Shown here: positions 32,115-46,275 of the stretch, piece by piece
Position numbering within the stretch: position 1 is the first letter of the stretch
How the letters are laid out: each line of letters starts with the position of its first letter
Made by a program: the position numbers and the translations under genes
DNA from: Artocarpus heterophyllus
Lineage: Eukaryota > Streptophyta > Magnoliopsida > Rosales > Moraceae
Direction: 5' to 3'
Length of the DNA stretch: 64,000 nucleotides
NCBI GenBank assembly: GCA_025403435.1
Contig: CM046341.1
Location: forward strand, 6,147,462-6,211,461
Notes under the pieces: model-generated
Told to the model about the DNA's origin: nothing
Databases searched by the model: none
What the model saw: only the letters and a program-made list of their open reading frames with translations

Positions 32115-33419
32115 GAGTGAAGAGCTGCACCCGAAATTACCATAATGCCCTTAATGCGTCAAACAATTTCCAAACTCATAAAAGTGTGTTTGAGACAACC
32201 GCTTCAACTCATTTATTTTAAATATTACAGTATAAAGTTTTTTTATGTTATATAATTTTAATTTTAACTTACAGTTTTGACATTCTTTATATTTTTTTCT
32301 ATCAATAATTTTATTTTCTTTTTCGTAAATTTTTTAAGAAACATGCACGGGAGAGTTACTGGCGTATTTTTCGATTTCCACAGTTGTCCCTGATATGAAA
32401 AATGATTTTTGTATATTTTCTTTTATAATTTTTAGACAGAGAAGTAACTTTAAAATTGTATCTTAGATCAGGAGAGTAATTTTGATGTGTAAAATAGTGC
32501 TTATTATGTTTTTTTTTCATGTTTTAATGTTTGAGTTTCTATTAAATAATATAATAAAATATAATTAGTTAGACATAAATACATCAAAAATTAGACAGAT
32601 AATTATGTCTAAAAAGTAACATTACGTAAATTATTATCTTATTATCAAAATTAATACAGATGATAATGGACACTAATGCTTTCGTGCACTAAACTATTTG
32701 AAGCTCTTAAATTCAAAAAAAAGAATTAAAAAAATATCTGAAAACTCTCCCGAAATGAAAAGGAATATTAATTAGTTAGACCTAGCTACTTAATAAAGAA
32801 AAGGGTGTAGAATTAAATCCAATATAGATTCCTTAAACAAAGGGGAAAAATCCATATTTATTGGGAAATGAGCAATTGACACTATTATTTTTTCCTCAAA
32901 CAAAGGCAGAGTGTCTTATGAAAACTCTAATGTGGATAGGCATCTTATGCTTAGGTTTATCATTTATTCCAACTCATCATGATACTTATTTTCCGTCTAG
33001 GTTTGTTTAACTTAAACATGAAGTATATTATCATGATAAGCAATTGATTTTCTATTTTCATGTGGTTAGCCAAAAAAAAAAGGGTGTAAATCAAGTTTTC
33101 TTTTCTTTTTTTTTTAATAAATTGTTTAAAATTAATTGTTCATTGTGTATGTATAAATATTCAATATATTGTCTTCAAAATAAAGAAGTGGATATATATG
33201 GACGAATCCAATTCCAAAGTGTGCACGATTGTTTTTTCCTCCTTTTTTTTTTCTCTCTTTAATGTTTTTCTCATGTAGCTTATAATATTTAGTAGTCTTT
33301 TTTTTTTTTGCCTTTTTTAAGGAGTAAAGAAAGGTGGGAATAGAATTAGACTATTATTGTTTGAATACTTAAATACAAGATGTTGGACTTATCTCTCTTT
33401 TAATATTCTTTCCTCTGTT

Positions 33420-33450
<31 letters not shown>

Positions 33451-35799
33451 TTTTTGCTTATGTTTATGATGATCTTATTAGATTATATTGAACCAAGCTA
33501 TTTGTTATTTTCAATTGAATGCCGTCTCATTCAATTAAAAGAGAGGTTTTAGGATTTTATTTATTAGCATGCATATAGAGATAATTGAGCTTCTTTGCGT
33601 TAGTATGGTGGTCTCTTTCAACAAATTGTCGTCTTCAAAAGAACAGGTCCCACTGAAAAATACCAACTCCACTAACATCTTAGGACTTATAGTTAATCAA
33701 CACATGTAAACTCAAAGTTTTGTTGGATTCGTTAGTTATGATTTAAAGAATTTCCTGACATGCTAAAAAAAATAAATAATAAAAAAAAACGATGTTGATA
33801 AATCGAATTTTTTTGAAAGTAAAAGGATAATTGCATTCTAAATTAAAACAATACAAACACTAATCTATATGAAAAAACCTAACCACTCAATTTTGATCAT
33901 AAATAAAAACCACCAGTAGGTTGAATTGGTACGTTTAAGGGGCAATATATGCAATAAGTTCTAAGGAGAAGAAATTGAAGAGGCATACAATATATCAAGC
34001 AAACAAAAAGCTCTTTTTAGGACTATTTTGATCAATCAAGATCAGGAGATTAAAAACACTAAGGCTAATCACAATACAATCAACACGCGAGTTATATAAA
34101 CAAATAACACTAAAAGATAGAGAGACCATTTTTATTATTACAGATAAAAACTGATAAAACAATGTAAACATAAAATTAACTGGTGAAAGTATATTTATTT
34201 AACAAACTCAGAAATTAAAATAACTTTTGCTAAGACAAATAAAATTGTCATATTTACACCTAAATCATATTATTAAAAAAATAACAACTTAAAAAATCTT
34301 GATAAAGAATTGACGGCTCAAAATATTTACTGATTAAGATTTTTTTTCCTAATAATTTCAAACTTATTTTAATTTCTTCACGACAGTCCACTCTTTCAAT
34401 GCTTCTTTTCTATTCATACAAAAATTAAAACAAACAAACAAATTGATTTGCGAATCTTGTAATTGCTCAAGCCTTAATATCACTGTCTAGAGAGAGATAA
34501 GATAAGAGCAAAGAAAAGAAACTTACTAGCCAGTGGCGTAATAATAATGTGCGTGCACGTGGCCATACTCACGTCCGCATTAATTCGTATTCACAATAAA
34601 GATGCAAAAAACACTCTGACGGCTTTTGAAAATTCTCGTTGTGTAGCGTGTACCATGACAATGAAAGCGTCTGGGTTCATTGGTCCTTTACCAATTATAA
34701 CATGACTAGCATTTTTGTTAATATTAACTTCGAACGACGGCTATCTCTCCCTTTCTTCTGGGAGGTTCTTTAAACAGTACATGGGGAGGGACGTTGAGAA
34801 GTATAATAAAAAAGAGGACAATAATGGGCCTGACACTGCACTTCCAAAAGAGAATCCCATTGGCTGAACATATGACACCCATTTGCTCTTTACCCAAAAA
34901 CAAAAAACAAAAATCAAAAAACAAAAAACATAATAAAAAACATAAATTGAGCATGGTAGTATTTTTAAAATATGTAAAAATAATTTTTTTAAAAAATAAA
35001 ATTTTTTAAGAAATTATATTGAGAGTATTTTTAAAATTTTTACCTTAAAAAACATACAAAAATATTTTCAAAAACTCTCAAAACAATATCAATGGTCTTT
35101 TTTTTTCTCAAAACATTTTCTTTTCTTTTTTTGTGGCTCAGAACCCATCTTGATGGTTTTGTGTGTCAATGAAACATTTGTCTAAATATAGAGGAAAAAT
35201 TTCATAAATGTCATTTTTTTAAATTTATTTTTTATAATTGTAACACATATTTATTTGTTGTATAACTTAACATGTAATATGAATAATATTGTGATATAAA
35301 ATTATTCTAAGTGTGATATAAATAAATACAACTCTTAAAATTATGGCATAACATGTAATTTTCTTGAACATAAATGACCATTTAACTTTGAAAATTGTTT
35401 GTTTGTTTTCTAAATTTATTAAGGCTGTTATTTTTTTAATATTTTTCTTAATATTTGAAAAAAAAAGTTGTTAGAACAATATAATTACCTAATTTTACAT
35501 GATTTAATTAGTTTTAAAACATTTAAAATTTTTAAGTAATTTATTAAAACTGTATTCCATTTATGTGTATAACCAAATATAGTAAAATGATGTTAATGAA
35601 AAACTATTAAAAGATTCCTATTCATAAGTACCGAGCATGGTAACATATGTCTTCTAGGAACCATATTAGCTTCTATTACTTTGTTGATAATATGATTCCT
35701 ATTATTTACCACATATAGCAACACTCCTTGTTGAATTTCTTTACGTGTATATACATATGCATGTTTCTCTCTTACATATGTACATGCACATAAATGTGT
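32115..35799. other. AT-rich spacer upstream of HMT3
   Basis: No gene recognised. It contains a TATT(n) microsatellite (about 33418-33452), several homopolymer runs, a weak family-like MITE fragment near 32185-32290, and a G-box-like CACGTGG at about 34556. The small open frames look accidental. Confidence 0.5.
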
Positions 35800-37832
35800 T
35801 GTCACGCCCCGAAGTATGGGAGGTGACGTGGCAAGTTAATCAAATTAATTAAGTAGGTTTTAGTTAAAAAATTTCAACTTAAGGAATTAATTAATTATTA
35901 AAAAGTGATAAATTTAAAGCTTTTTAAAATGATTATTAAAATAATAAAATAGATAAGAGGAGAATAAAATAAAATAAAATAAATAAAGAGATATACGTGT
36001 TAGGGTCCCACCAAGCCCACAACTTGTGCACACACATAGTATCGACAATAATTAAATCTACAACCAAGTCCAATAAGAAAAAGAAATTAAGACGATACAT
36101 GCCTTGATTAATTAATATGAATATCCTATTCAAGTCTTCTACTGCTCTCGAGTCCAATCAGTAGCCTCCCAATCTGTCCTAAGCTGTATTCTACTTAAGA
36201 GGAAAAATGTTTGAAAACAAAAAAAAGGTAAGTGAAAGGCTTAGTAGGACTAAGCTTTTAAAAACAAATAGTTTGAATATAAAATTCTTTATTCACAATA
36301 ACATTTAGAGATCAAAATTAAACGAATAAATAAATTCAACTAAACCAATCTTACCAAAAACAGTTCTTGTTTGTCCAGAAAGAATATTATTATCTTTCTC
36401 GGGCACACCATATATAACACTACCGTAGTGGCCCAACTGAGTTTCAAGACCTGTCCCCAAGGTCGCACTCTACACGACCCGATCTCTGAATATGGCATCA
36501 TGCCTTTATGTGTCTTACCTAGTTTGTCATTTATTGAAATTAGTTTAAAAGAACCTTTGAGGCCAAAACCATTTTTAAAACTTAGCTACCAAAGAAAAGG
36601 GGTAGAAGTCTTATCTGGAATCCTACACCATGTCTCGGCACCGTAGTCCGGGTCCGCTATATGTCAACTCCACAGAACCACGTATAACCTTAAATGTAAA
36701 CTAAGTCCATCAATATCTAGCTTAGGGTATTCTTCATTACTTAGCTACTTCATGGTGTCTTAAGGTGCCATTGAAGTTCATAAAGTCATTCTATAAAGTT
36801 AAAAACTCCATCTAGGTTTAAAACAGTGAAAACGGGTAAAAAATATCATTTCTTTCTCCTAAACTCCGGTCGGCCTGTCGAACTGTCCATACCGGCCTGT
36901 TATAGAACCAGCCTGTCAAAATTTCACATGTTCGGCCTGCCGATGATATGAATCCAACCTGTCGATACTCAAGATCGGCCTGTCGAACTGAAAAATTCTA
37001 AAAAGTTCCAGATTTTGAATCTCGGCATCTCGAGCTCGAAAATCTCATTCTAAACCTGTTTTCTCAATTCCTAGACATAGAAAACATCATAGATGATCAA
37101 AAAATAATAGAATGCATTTAAACAACTTTAAACAAGATTGACATAGAAAATCTCAAAGGAATCCAAAAATGGGAAAGATAAGAAAAATGTGGCTCAATCC
37201 GTTTTTTTGTGAAATCAAGCCTAGATCCAAGTTGTTTTGAGTTCCATTAACTTAGATTAAAGGTTTTCTCAACTACAAAAACTTGGATTACAACATTTTA
37301 AAAAAATTGAAAAAAAAATAGAAAAAGTTTTGAAATTTTGAAAAATAACAAACTAACCTCGAATCCAAGCTTGAAATCAAGTTTATGGAGGCTCAATCTT
37401 GCTCTTTAGCTTCTAATCCAGCTGAAGATCCAAGTGTGAGCTCTATTTTGAATCAAAATTTAAGAGGGAAAGAGAGAGGGTGACGGGCAGAGAGCGAGAA
37501 GAGAGAGAGTGTTGAGAGTGAGAGACGGAGAAAACAAGAGAGTGAAGGGAGAGGAGAGGAAATAAATAAAGGGAGGGAAGGAGTTTTAAGATAGAAAACC
37601 ATGTCCCACACCTGATTTTCCAGAACTAGAACTTGTTGAGCATTTAATAAATTGTTTTGTTACAAAATTCAAAATGACAATGAAAAAAAGAAAAAAATAA
37701 TCAGAAGTGATTAAAAATCAAATTAATTAAGAAATTGCTACATAATAATTAGATTAAAATCAAATTACAATTTGGCACACTAATGCACCGTTTTGCACTC
37801 TAATCATACTTAATTAAATTTAGAGTGTTACA
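35800..37832 (-). repeat. 3' LTR of the Gypsy element (left side)
   Basis: 2033 bp, TGTCACGCCCC ... GTGTTACA. It is shorter than the partner LTR mainly because about 260 bases present at 42700-42950 are missing here. It contains repeated CGGCCTGTCGAACTG-like words (about 36870-36990). Confidence 0.9.
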
Positions 37833-37850
37833 GCTCTCCACCCCTAAAAA
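37833..37850 (-). other. Polypurine tract of the Gypsy element
   Basis: On the minus strand, TTTTTAGGGGTGGAGAGC runs directly into the 3' LTR, preceded by CGAGGACGAAATTC. Confidence 0.85.
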
Positions 37851-40800
37851 GAATTTCGTCCTCGAAATTAGAGATAACCTCAAAAACAAAAACAAACTAA
37901 GTGCGAGTACAACTCTCGCATAGTCGATTCTAGTTCTATATTGCTCTATCAATTCCCATGGTGCTGCCACACGACTTTCACTAATAGTACCTTACGTCGT
38001 CGCAGACTTATTACCTTCCAATCGATAGTTTAGACCGGCACCTCTTCATCGATCGTGTCTTCCTAAATATGCTCATCATGAAATGAGATAATATTTCTTT
38101 GCTTAGGCAGACACCTTCGAAACATTGACACGCAAAATTCATCATGGACATAAGATGACTCAGGAGGAAAATCAAGACAATATGCAGTCATGCCAATCAC
38201 GTTGAGAAATCTCCCACCCCAAACTTCAAGAGTCGGAGTCTCCTATTAACATAGTCCTTTAGCCTACTTTAAGCAGTCATTAACCAATCACTATCCATGG
38301 CGACTTCCTTGTTGCTCTCAGGGATTTCATCTGCTCCGATAGCGATCTCATCCTTCAGTCTTGACCTTCACACTGGTGACCAACTCAGCCTCTCGTAGAA
38401 TGCTTCAAATGGTGCCATACCGATGCTCACTTGGACTGTCCGTCGGTCTAAGGATGAAAAAGCTATGCTAAGGTTCAAGTCTAGCTCTAAGACTTCTTGA
38501 ATATTCCTCTAGTACTTGACGTTAAATTGGGTGTCTCTACAGAAATAATTGATAATGGAACTTCATGCCATGTTACTGTATTCTCCAGATGTAGCTTCCT
38601 GAGAACTCTCTCTCCTCGAACATGTCGACCTAAAGGGCTATGAAATAAGTCGATTCCGCCAACCTGTTGACAACAACCCAAATCGAATTGTGTTTTTGTT
38701 CCGTCCTGGGCAAACCAGTGAGAAAATCCATCACAACATGCTCCTATTTTCACCCATGATTGGGATATGGCTGAAGCTAACTAGCGGACTTTTGACGCTC
38801 AGCTTTTGCCTGAGGACAAGTCATCCATCCAGCGACATACTTTATGACATCTTTTCCTGTACCTTTCCACCAATATGGCCTCTTAAAACCACAAAATGTC
38901 TTAGTGTTTTCTGGATAAATAGCGAACTAAAACTTGTGAGCTTCATTCGTCACGACCCTCACTACCTCCTCTATCACAGGTGCTGTCAGACGTTCCCCAA
39001 AGTACAACGACCCGTTTGTGTGTTTTCTCCATTCTTCAAACTGCTTCTGTTTTGAATTCGCGCCTGTATTCCTTGTAGATGTCGACTTCACTATGAATTC
39101 TGCTTCACCATCTGGACAAACGTTTGGTTTGACTCCATACAAACAACACCTCTAACCCTTCAACGTGTAAATTGTTGCCGCAAGCTCTAAGTCATGAATG
39201 GGATGATTCTGCTTGTGAAGTCTTAGCTGTCACGATCTGAGAGCCACAACTGGTCCACTTTGCATTGGCATGCATCCAAGTTCACGTCCCAAGGCGTCGG
39301 TGTAAACTTCATACAATTCATCACTATTCAGTAGAAATAACGCTAGGGCGGTCGTCAATCGGTTCTTTAATTTCTGGACAGCACACTCACATTCTGCATC
39401 CTCAGGGAACTAGACACTCTTCTATCATTGATGGAACAGCTATTTTTGAAGAATTCTGCATGAATCTCTTATAGTACCTAGCGAGTCCTAAGAAACTACG
39501 AACCTTTACCATCTACCTCAATCGTCCTGATTGCACTATCACCTCTATCTTGGACGGATCTACTGAAATACATTGCTCGGAGATGATGTGCCCTAAAAAC
39601 TTAACTTTGGACAACTGAAACTCGCACTTTTCCTTGTCAACTTATGGCTAGGGCTCTCACAAAGTCTGAAATATGATCTTGAGATGTTGTTCATGCTCCT
39701 CCCAGGTCTTGGAATAGATCTGCATGTCATCCATGGCCATAATCACGAACTGCTCTAAGTAAGGCCTGGAAATCCTATTCAGCAACCTATGAAAGTTTTC
39801 GGTGCATTCGTCATTCGGAATAACATCACCAAGAACTCAGAGTGTCTGTACCGGGTCCTGAAAGCTGTCTTCAAAATATCTGTTTCCTTGATTCAGAGCT
39901 GATGGTATCCTAGACGCTGGTCTATCTTCGAATAGTACTAAGAACCTCCCTAACAATCAAATAACTCATCAATCCTGGGGTATTGGATACTTATTTTGCA
40001 CTGTGTCCTGATTCAACTACCAAAAATCAATGCTCAATCTGAGAGTACCATCACACTTCTTGGTAAATAAGATCAGCGTACCTCACGATGACGTACTATC
40101 TCAGATGTATTCTTTATCTATAAGTTCCTGAAGTTGCTCTCTTAATTTCTTCATTTTCGTTGGTGCTCCGAGGGTCGAAACAGTTCCCAGAAGTAACTTA
40201 ATGCTGGATTCAATCTCTCGGTGCCGTGGCAATTCTCACCAGGAAGGACATCATCATTTTCATCAACCATGGCTATAACTATGCTTCTCCCTAGTACATC
40301 AGATTATTCCTCTAAATTCAAAAGAAGTGCATAACATGTTGGATTTCCTAGCCGTGCGAGATATATCTTTATAAGTCGCTCACTCACAACTCGATCACTA
40401 CCACGCCAGGTAAATGATTATCATTCCCCTATCGATCATTAGGGTTACCCTCTAAGGCAACAGTCTACAGTAATATTATGTCTAGACTACTAGTCTAATC
40501 CTAAGGTCTCATAATAGGGACTCATAGGGATTACAATCAAATCACTTTTCAATGTCTCATCCCCAATCATTATCTTATAGAACTTACATATACGATTTTC
40601 ATACACTCGACCCAAGGATGAGGTAATTATCAAAAGTCCATCAAATTATGCTATTTTTAATCCCAAGGCATGTATAAACGGACTCGAAATGTGAAAACAA
40701 GTGGCACCAATATCAAATAAAATACGAGTTAAGGATCGAGGAGCCGAAACTATACCATCAACTACAGCATTGTTGATCTAAGCATCTGAACTCACTGAAG

Positions 40801-41968
40801 CCATGATGAATCCATGCTGGAGCTTTTCTTTTCCCTACGTCAATGCTGCTTGGCTCCGTTGAGCGATAGATACTGTTGTGGTGAAGAAGACTACACACTC
40901 GTTATGCCAGTTGCTCTATACTATGAGACATTCTTCTTCTTTTGAAAATTCTATGGCTAATAACCTAATGCTAGATAAAACTTCTATCGTGGAGTGAACT
41001 AATGGAACTACAGCTATGGGGGTTTACTGAGGTAAAGCCAAAGACTAAGGTTGAGGCTGGCAGCTTGCACTTTCTCCTGTCTAAAATTCCTATCGAGCGT
41101 CCCTTGTTGAACAGTTCCTCTTGAGTGGTCTAGGCTGCTGGCAGTAATGGCGATGGAAGTTGTAAGAGTTACTTCATCTTCTACCTGTTAAACTGCTACT
41201 CCCACCATTGACGTTGCAGTGCTGGTCCTTCACCTGGGTTTGTCGATTGTCATCGTTGCCTCTCCTATTGTCCCGTCAGAGTCCTCCTGAAGTCCTCGCC
41301 TTGGTCTCATAATAGGTAACATTGTCACTTTTCACAGACAAAGCTGATGTCACCCGCTCACCATTATTTCGAAATCATAAGACAACCAGTGGTCATCAGA
41401 TAGATACTTTGAGTTCTTCTTGGAACTTAATACAAGTTTCCTATTCCAGTCTGTAATATTCGGCGGTCTTTTGGTCTCCATATCCATAGAAGCTAGCGTT
41501 CATTGTATAGTTTCTTAAACCTATCCCAACCGACATTCTTGTTATTTTGGAAATGCCTTGCCTGCTTCCACCAGGTGTTTGCACTTCCTCTTAGCTTATA
41601 GGTCTCAAAGTTCACTCAATACTCTCCTAGTGGGCCAAGGGTATCCAAATGTTTCTCCATCGAATCTAGCCAGTTCCCAGCTGCCTACAGGTCCCATTTT
41701 CTGTCAAAAGTCAAAATTGATACATGATGAGATCCCCTTAAATATTCACATCGTCGACTTGCCTTAGACTCTTCAAGCCTAGCTCTTGTTGCCATTTGTC
41801 AAAAAGCAGCAAATATATCTTTCATCATACCTTCCTCACTTGCAAACTCGCGTCAGCAGCAGCTGGACGACGCTTAGGTATCATTCTCTCTGTTTCGAAA
41901 ATAAAAATTGGACTATCAGTGGTTCTCCACTGTCGTATTTATGTGTGCACAAGTCCCAAGGTTCATAA

Positions 41969-41986
41969 CCTAGGGCTCTGATACCA
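41969..41986 (-). other. Primer-binding site of the Gypsy element
   Basis: On the minus strand TGGTATCAGAGCCCTAGG, three bases after the 5' LTR. It is complementary to initiator-Met tRNA, as in the LOG-carrying element. Confidence 0.9.
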
Positions 41987-41989
41987 TTC

Positions 41990-44288
41990 TATCACGTCCT
42001 CAAGTACAGGAGGTGATGTGGCGGGTTAATCAAGTTAATTAAGTAGGTTTTAGTTAAAATTTTCCAACTTAAGGAATTAATTAATTATTAAAAAGTGATG
42101 AATTTCAACCTTTTTAAAACGATTATTAAAATAATAAAATAGATAAGAGGAGAATAAAATAAAATAAAGAAAGAGATATACATGTTGAAATTCCATCATG
42201 CCCACAACTTGTGCACACATATAGTATCGACAATAATTAAATCTACAACCACAATCTAATGAGAAAAAGAAATTAAGACGATGTATGCCTTGATTAATTA
42301 ATATGAATATCCTATTCAAGTCTTATACTACTCTCCAGTCCAATCAGTAGCCTTCTAATCTGTCATAAGCTGTATTCCATCTAAGAGGGGAAAAAGGTTT
42401 GAAAACAAAGAAAAAGTGAGTGAAAGGCTCAGTAGGACTAAGCTTTTAAAAACAAATAGTTTGAATATAAAATTCTTTATTCAAAATAACATTTAGAGAT
42501 CAAAATTAAATGAATAAATAAATTCAACTAAACCAATCTTATCAAAAATAGCTCTTGTTCATCCAGAAAGAATATTATTATCTTTCTCAAGCAAACCATA
42601 TATAATACCACCGTAGTGGCCCAACTGGGTTTCGGGACCTGCCCCCAAGGTCGCACTCTACACGACCCGATCTTTGAATATAGCATCATGCCCTTATGTG
42701 TATTTATTGTTATTATTCAAATCCCATGTTATCGAGTATTCTTAATTACTTTCATTATTTGATTCATTATAAACATTCATTACTTTCATTATTTGATTCA
42801 TTATAAACATTAATTCTTAGACAATTATGATTAAAATAAAAAAAAATCCACTTTTAAATCATTCCTTAAAAATCAATTTAAAAGAAATCCCTTAAGAAGA
42901 AATCTTTTTCATGGCCAATGGCCCCTTTTGAAAATAATTAAAACATTTATTATTTATTGAAATTAGTTTAAAAGAACCTTTGAGGCCAAAACCATTTTTA
43001 AAACCTAGCTACCAAAGAAAAAGGGTAGAAGTCTTACTTGGAATCCTGCAACATGTCCCGGTACTACAATCTGGGTCCGCTATATGTCAGCTCCACGGAA
43101 CCACGTATAACCTTAAATGTAAACTAAGTCCATCAATATCTAGCTTAGGGTATTCTTCATTACTTAGCTACTTCATGGTGTCTTAAGGTGCCATTGAAGT
43201 TCATAAAGTCATTCTATAAAGTTAAAAACTCCATCTAGGTTTAAATTGTAAAAACGGGTAAAAAAGGTAATTTCTCCTAAACTTCAGTCGGCCTGCCGAA
43301 CTGTTCGTACTGGCCTGTCGAACTACACAGTTCGGTTCACCGACTATATAGAACCAGCCTGTCAAAATTTCACATGTTCGGCCTGCCGATGATATGAATC
43401 CAACCTGTCGATACTCAAGATCGGCCTGTCGAACTGAAAAATTCTAAAAAGTTCCAGATTTTGAATCTCGGCATCTCGAGCTCGAAAATCTCATTCTAAA
43501 CCTGTTTTCTCAATTCCTAGACATAGAAAACATTCATAGGTGATTAAAAAAAAACATAATAGAATGTATTTAACCAAGTTTAAATAAGATTTACATAGAA
43601 AATCTCAAAGGAATCTGAAAATGGGAAAAATAGGAAAAATGTGGCTCAATCCGTTTTTTTGTGAAATCAAGCATAGATTGGAGTTGTTTTGAGTTCCATT
43701 AACTTAGATTAAAGATTTTTAAAGCTATAGAAACTCGGATTACAACACTTTTAAGAAATTGAATAAAATTTAGAAAAAGTTTTGAAAATTTGAAAAATAA
43801 CAAACTAACCTTGAATCTAAACTTGAAATCAAGTTTGTGGAAGCTCAATCTTGCTCCTTGGCTTTCTATCAAGCTGAAGATCCAAGCTTGAGCTCAATTT
43901 TGAATCAAAATTTGAGAGGGAAAGAGAGAGGGTGACAGGCAGAGAACGAGAAGAGAGAGAGATAGTGCTAAGAGTGAGAGAGGGAGAGAACGAGAGAGTG
44001 AGGGAAGAGGAGAGGAGATAAATAAAGGGAGGGAAGGAGTTTTGAGACAGAAAACCATGTCCCATACTTGATTTTCCAGAAATGGAACTAGTTGAGCATT
44101 TAAGAAATTGTTTTGTTACAAAATTCAAAATGGCAATGAAAAAAGGAAAAAAATAATCAAAAATGATTAAAAATCAAATTAATTAGAAAATCATTATAGA
44201 ATAATTAGATTAAAATCAGTTTATAATTTGGCACACTCATCTACTATTTTACACTCTAATCGCACTTAATTAAATTTGGAGTGTTACA
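41990..44288 (-). repeat. 5' LTR of the Gypsy element (right side)
   Basis: 2299 bp. The outer end is GTGTTACA and the inner end is TATCACGTCC, where the terminal TG has mutated to TA. Repeated CGGCCTGTCGAAC-like words lie at about 43290-43440. Substitutions and indels against the other LTR are frequent, so the insertion is old. Confidence 0.9.
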
Positions 44289-44293
44289 TGTGT

Positions 44294-46217
44294 TCTATGC
44301 GTTGTTTGTTTGAATGTATGTGTGTGTGTATATGTGTACATATGCGCATGTTAGTGCATACTTTTATGTGTTACTTGTATATGTTATACATATATTATAT
44401 GATGGCTTCTATCATATTTCTGTAATATTATGGTACGAGCTTTTAGAGATCACGATTCGGATTTGAATTCTGAGTGTGGATAACTTACTAACATAAAAAA
44501 ATTAGTTGGAGTTACGACAGAACTTTCATCATATATGTTTCTTGAATGGAGAGCACACTTCTTTTATATTTGATAATTAACTATTGGGTTGCTATGAGAC
44601 ACACTTTAATGGTCCACAAAGAAAAGCACAAACCAAAAGAAACAATTAAAATATAGATTGGATTAGATATGTGCCATAACCTCTCTTTGGTGCGAATATA
44701 TTATGTGATTATGGTACATTAAATATGTACGATACTTCTCTTTTCAAAATATATTTTAGTAGTTAATTATATTTTTTTTCCTCAATTACGATCAATCTTT
44801 TGTTTTTTAAGACCAATAAGACCGTCATAGGTCTAATTAGTAAACAAGTGATCCGAGTCTCAGGATTGTTTTAAAATATTTGCCCTACCAATAGAATTTA
44901 GTCGTCGCACTTATCACTTTTTTTAGATTAGTTGTCTTTTTTTTTTTTTTTTTGCTCAATGTCTATCCTATTGTTTTTTCATATCATCTAATAAACAAGC
45001 ATTAAAAAGTCAACTAAAATATACTATTATTTTTATTTTTTTTTATAATTTGACGTGATACTACTGAACATCAAAATTAAACCTAATTTGAGTCCTCAAT
45101 TTTCAAGCAATAGTCATGGAAGCTTTAATCGTTTGCTATTGATACTTTGAAATTTAGAGTGAGTATGTTAACCCCGTTTCAACATATAGCTAAACTGTTA
45201 TAGTGTAAAACTTTTTTATGTTACAGTATAAAGTAAAAGTAGACTACAGTATAAAGTTGTCACATGATATAGTAAAATCATTTCAACTTTTAGTTCTAAC
45301 TGCGTTACCAAACACACTCTTAATCTCCCTCTTTCAACCTTATTTTCCCAGCATTTTATGGTCTTTACTGTGAATCAATTCAAGGATTAAAAGGTCAAGA
45401 ACATTCACTTTTCTAAAGATTCTAACCTAACGGATATACAAATTGATAATGGTGGAAGATTGAAGATTCTGTGTCAAGAAAAGTCCCCAAATATTTGCCA
45501 CTTTTTCTAAAGGTTACTGAAACTCTCTCGTTGGAAAGTTACTCAGAACGCAATTAGCACTTAGTAAGCATTCTTTCTATGCTTTGTCCACGTTTGTTTT
45601 GTTAAGTCATCAAGCCAATGGTCTCTTTTGCAGAAGCTGAGTAAGTCTTGGAGATAAAATATCAGCTTTATTTATCATTATACTTTTATTGCTAGCATCC
45701 TTTTAGGATGTAGACCCCACTAATTGAACTTTGTTTCTAACTATTAGATTTAATTAAAATCATTTTTTTAACAAATTTAATACCTAAAAAAGAAAAACCT
45801 ACTAATAAGTTACCTTTTCAATATCCATCGTAAAAATCTCATTGTTATAAAAAAAAAAGAGCATAAAATTATAGCATGTCTTCCTGTAAATAAGATAAAG
45901 ATTACAAATAAAATAGAACTCATAATCTTAGACTTTGTCTACATAATCTTAATCTCTAGACAAAGTCCTCCCCAACTTCTCCCTCCATGCAAGAAGAATC
46001 TTCTTGTAGAGTAAAAAATTCCGATGTTATCTCACGGTTTAAAAATTCATGTTTCATTTCATATATCACAGAATTTTTTTGCACGTAAACATGGTATCAA
46101 AAAACCAAATCCAAGCCATTTTCCATATCTTTTCATATACAGGCAAATTGTTGGTAACAACAAAAGCCTTTCTTTCGATCAGGCACGGAGCCAGCTTATC
46201 TTTTTTTCTTTGAAATG

Positions 46218-46218
<1 letters not shown>
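44294..46218. other. AT-rich spacer between the Gypsy element and the decayed cassette
   Basis: No gene recognised. It holds a MITE-like copy at 45158-45320 and TG/TATG-rich sequence right after the Gypsy element (44289-44400). Confidence 0.5.
45158..45320. mobile_element. MITE-like repeat
   Basis: Opens AGTGAGTATGTTAAC, closes GTTACCAAACACACTCTT. The interior has repeated TACAGTATAAAG words. Same family as 12889-13039. Confidence 0.6.

Positions 46219-46273
<55 letters not shown>
46219..46273. repeat. TA dinucleotide microsatellite
   Basis: About 55 bases of uninterrupted TA repeats. It produces the poly Tyr-Ile run in a spurious open frame here. Confidence 0.98.

Positions 46274-46275
<2 letters not shown>

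Larger units (their letters stand above)
35800..44288 (-). mobile_element. Full-length decayed Ty3/Gypsy retrotransposon
   Basis: 8489 bp in minus orientation with a perfect target duplication TGTGT (35795-35799 and 44289-44293). Long LTRs (2033 and 2299 bp), an initiator-Met primer site and a purine tract are present. The interior (4.16 kb) keeps the order gag, protease, reverse transcriptase, RNase H, integrase, but in fragments with many stops and frameshifts. Readable pieces on the minus strand: a gag start (MIPKRRPAAADASLQ, near 41880), protease FDIGATCFHIS (about 40715-40685), reverse transcriptase (KKLREQLQELIDKEYI near 40150), a SFLGLARYYKRFM piece near 39500, and integrase (YWWKGTGKDV near 38870, VVMDFLTGLP near 38720). 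It is immobile now. Long LTRs and its GAGGACGAAATTC purine region suggest a chromovirus-type lineage (inference). Confidence 0.92.

Noticed and set aside
43829..44128. 99-codon Ser/Leu-rich open frame at the Gypsy LTR end
   Set aside because: It lies wholly in the LTR, is low complexity (GAGAGA tract), and the equivalent region of the other LTR is not open.
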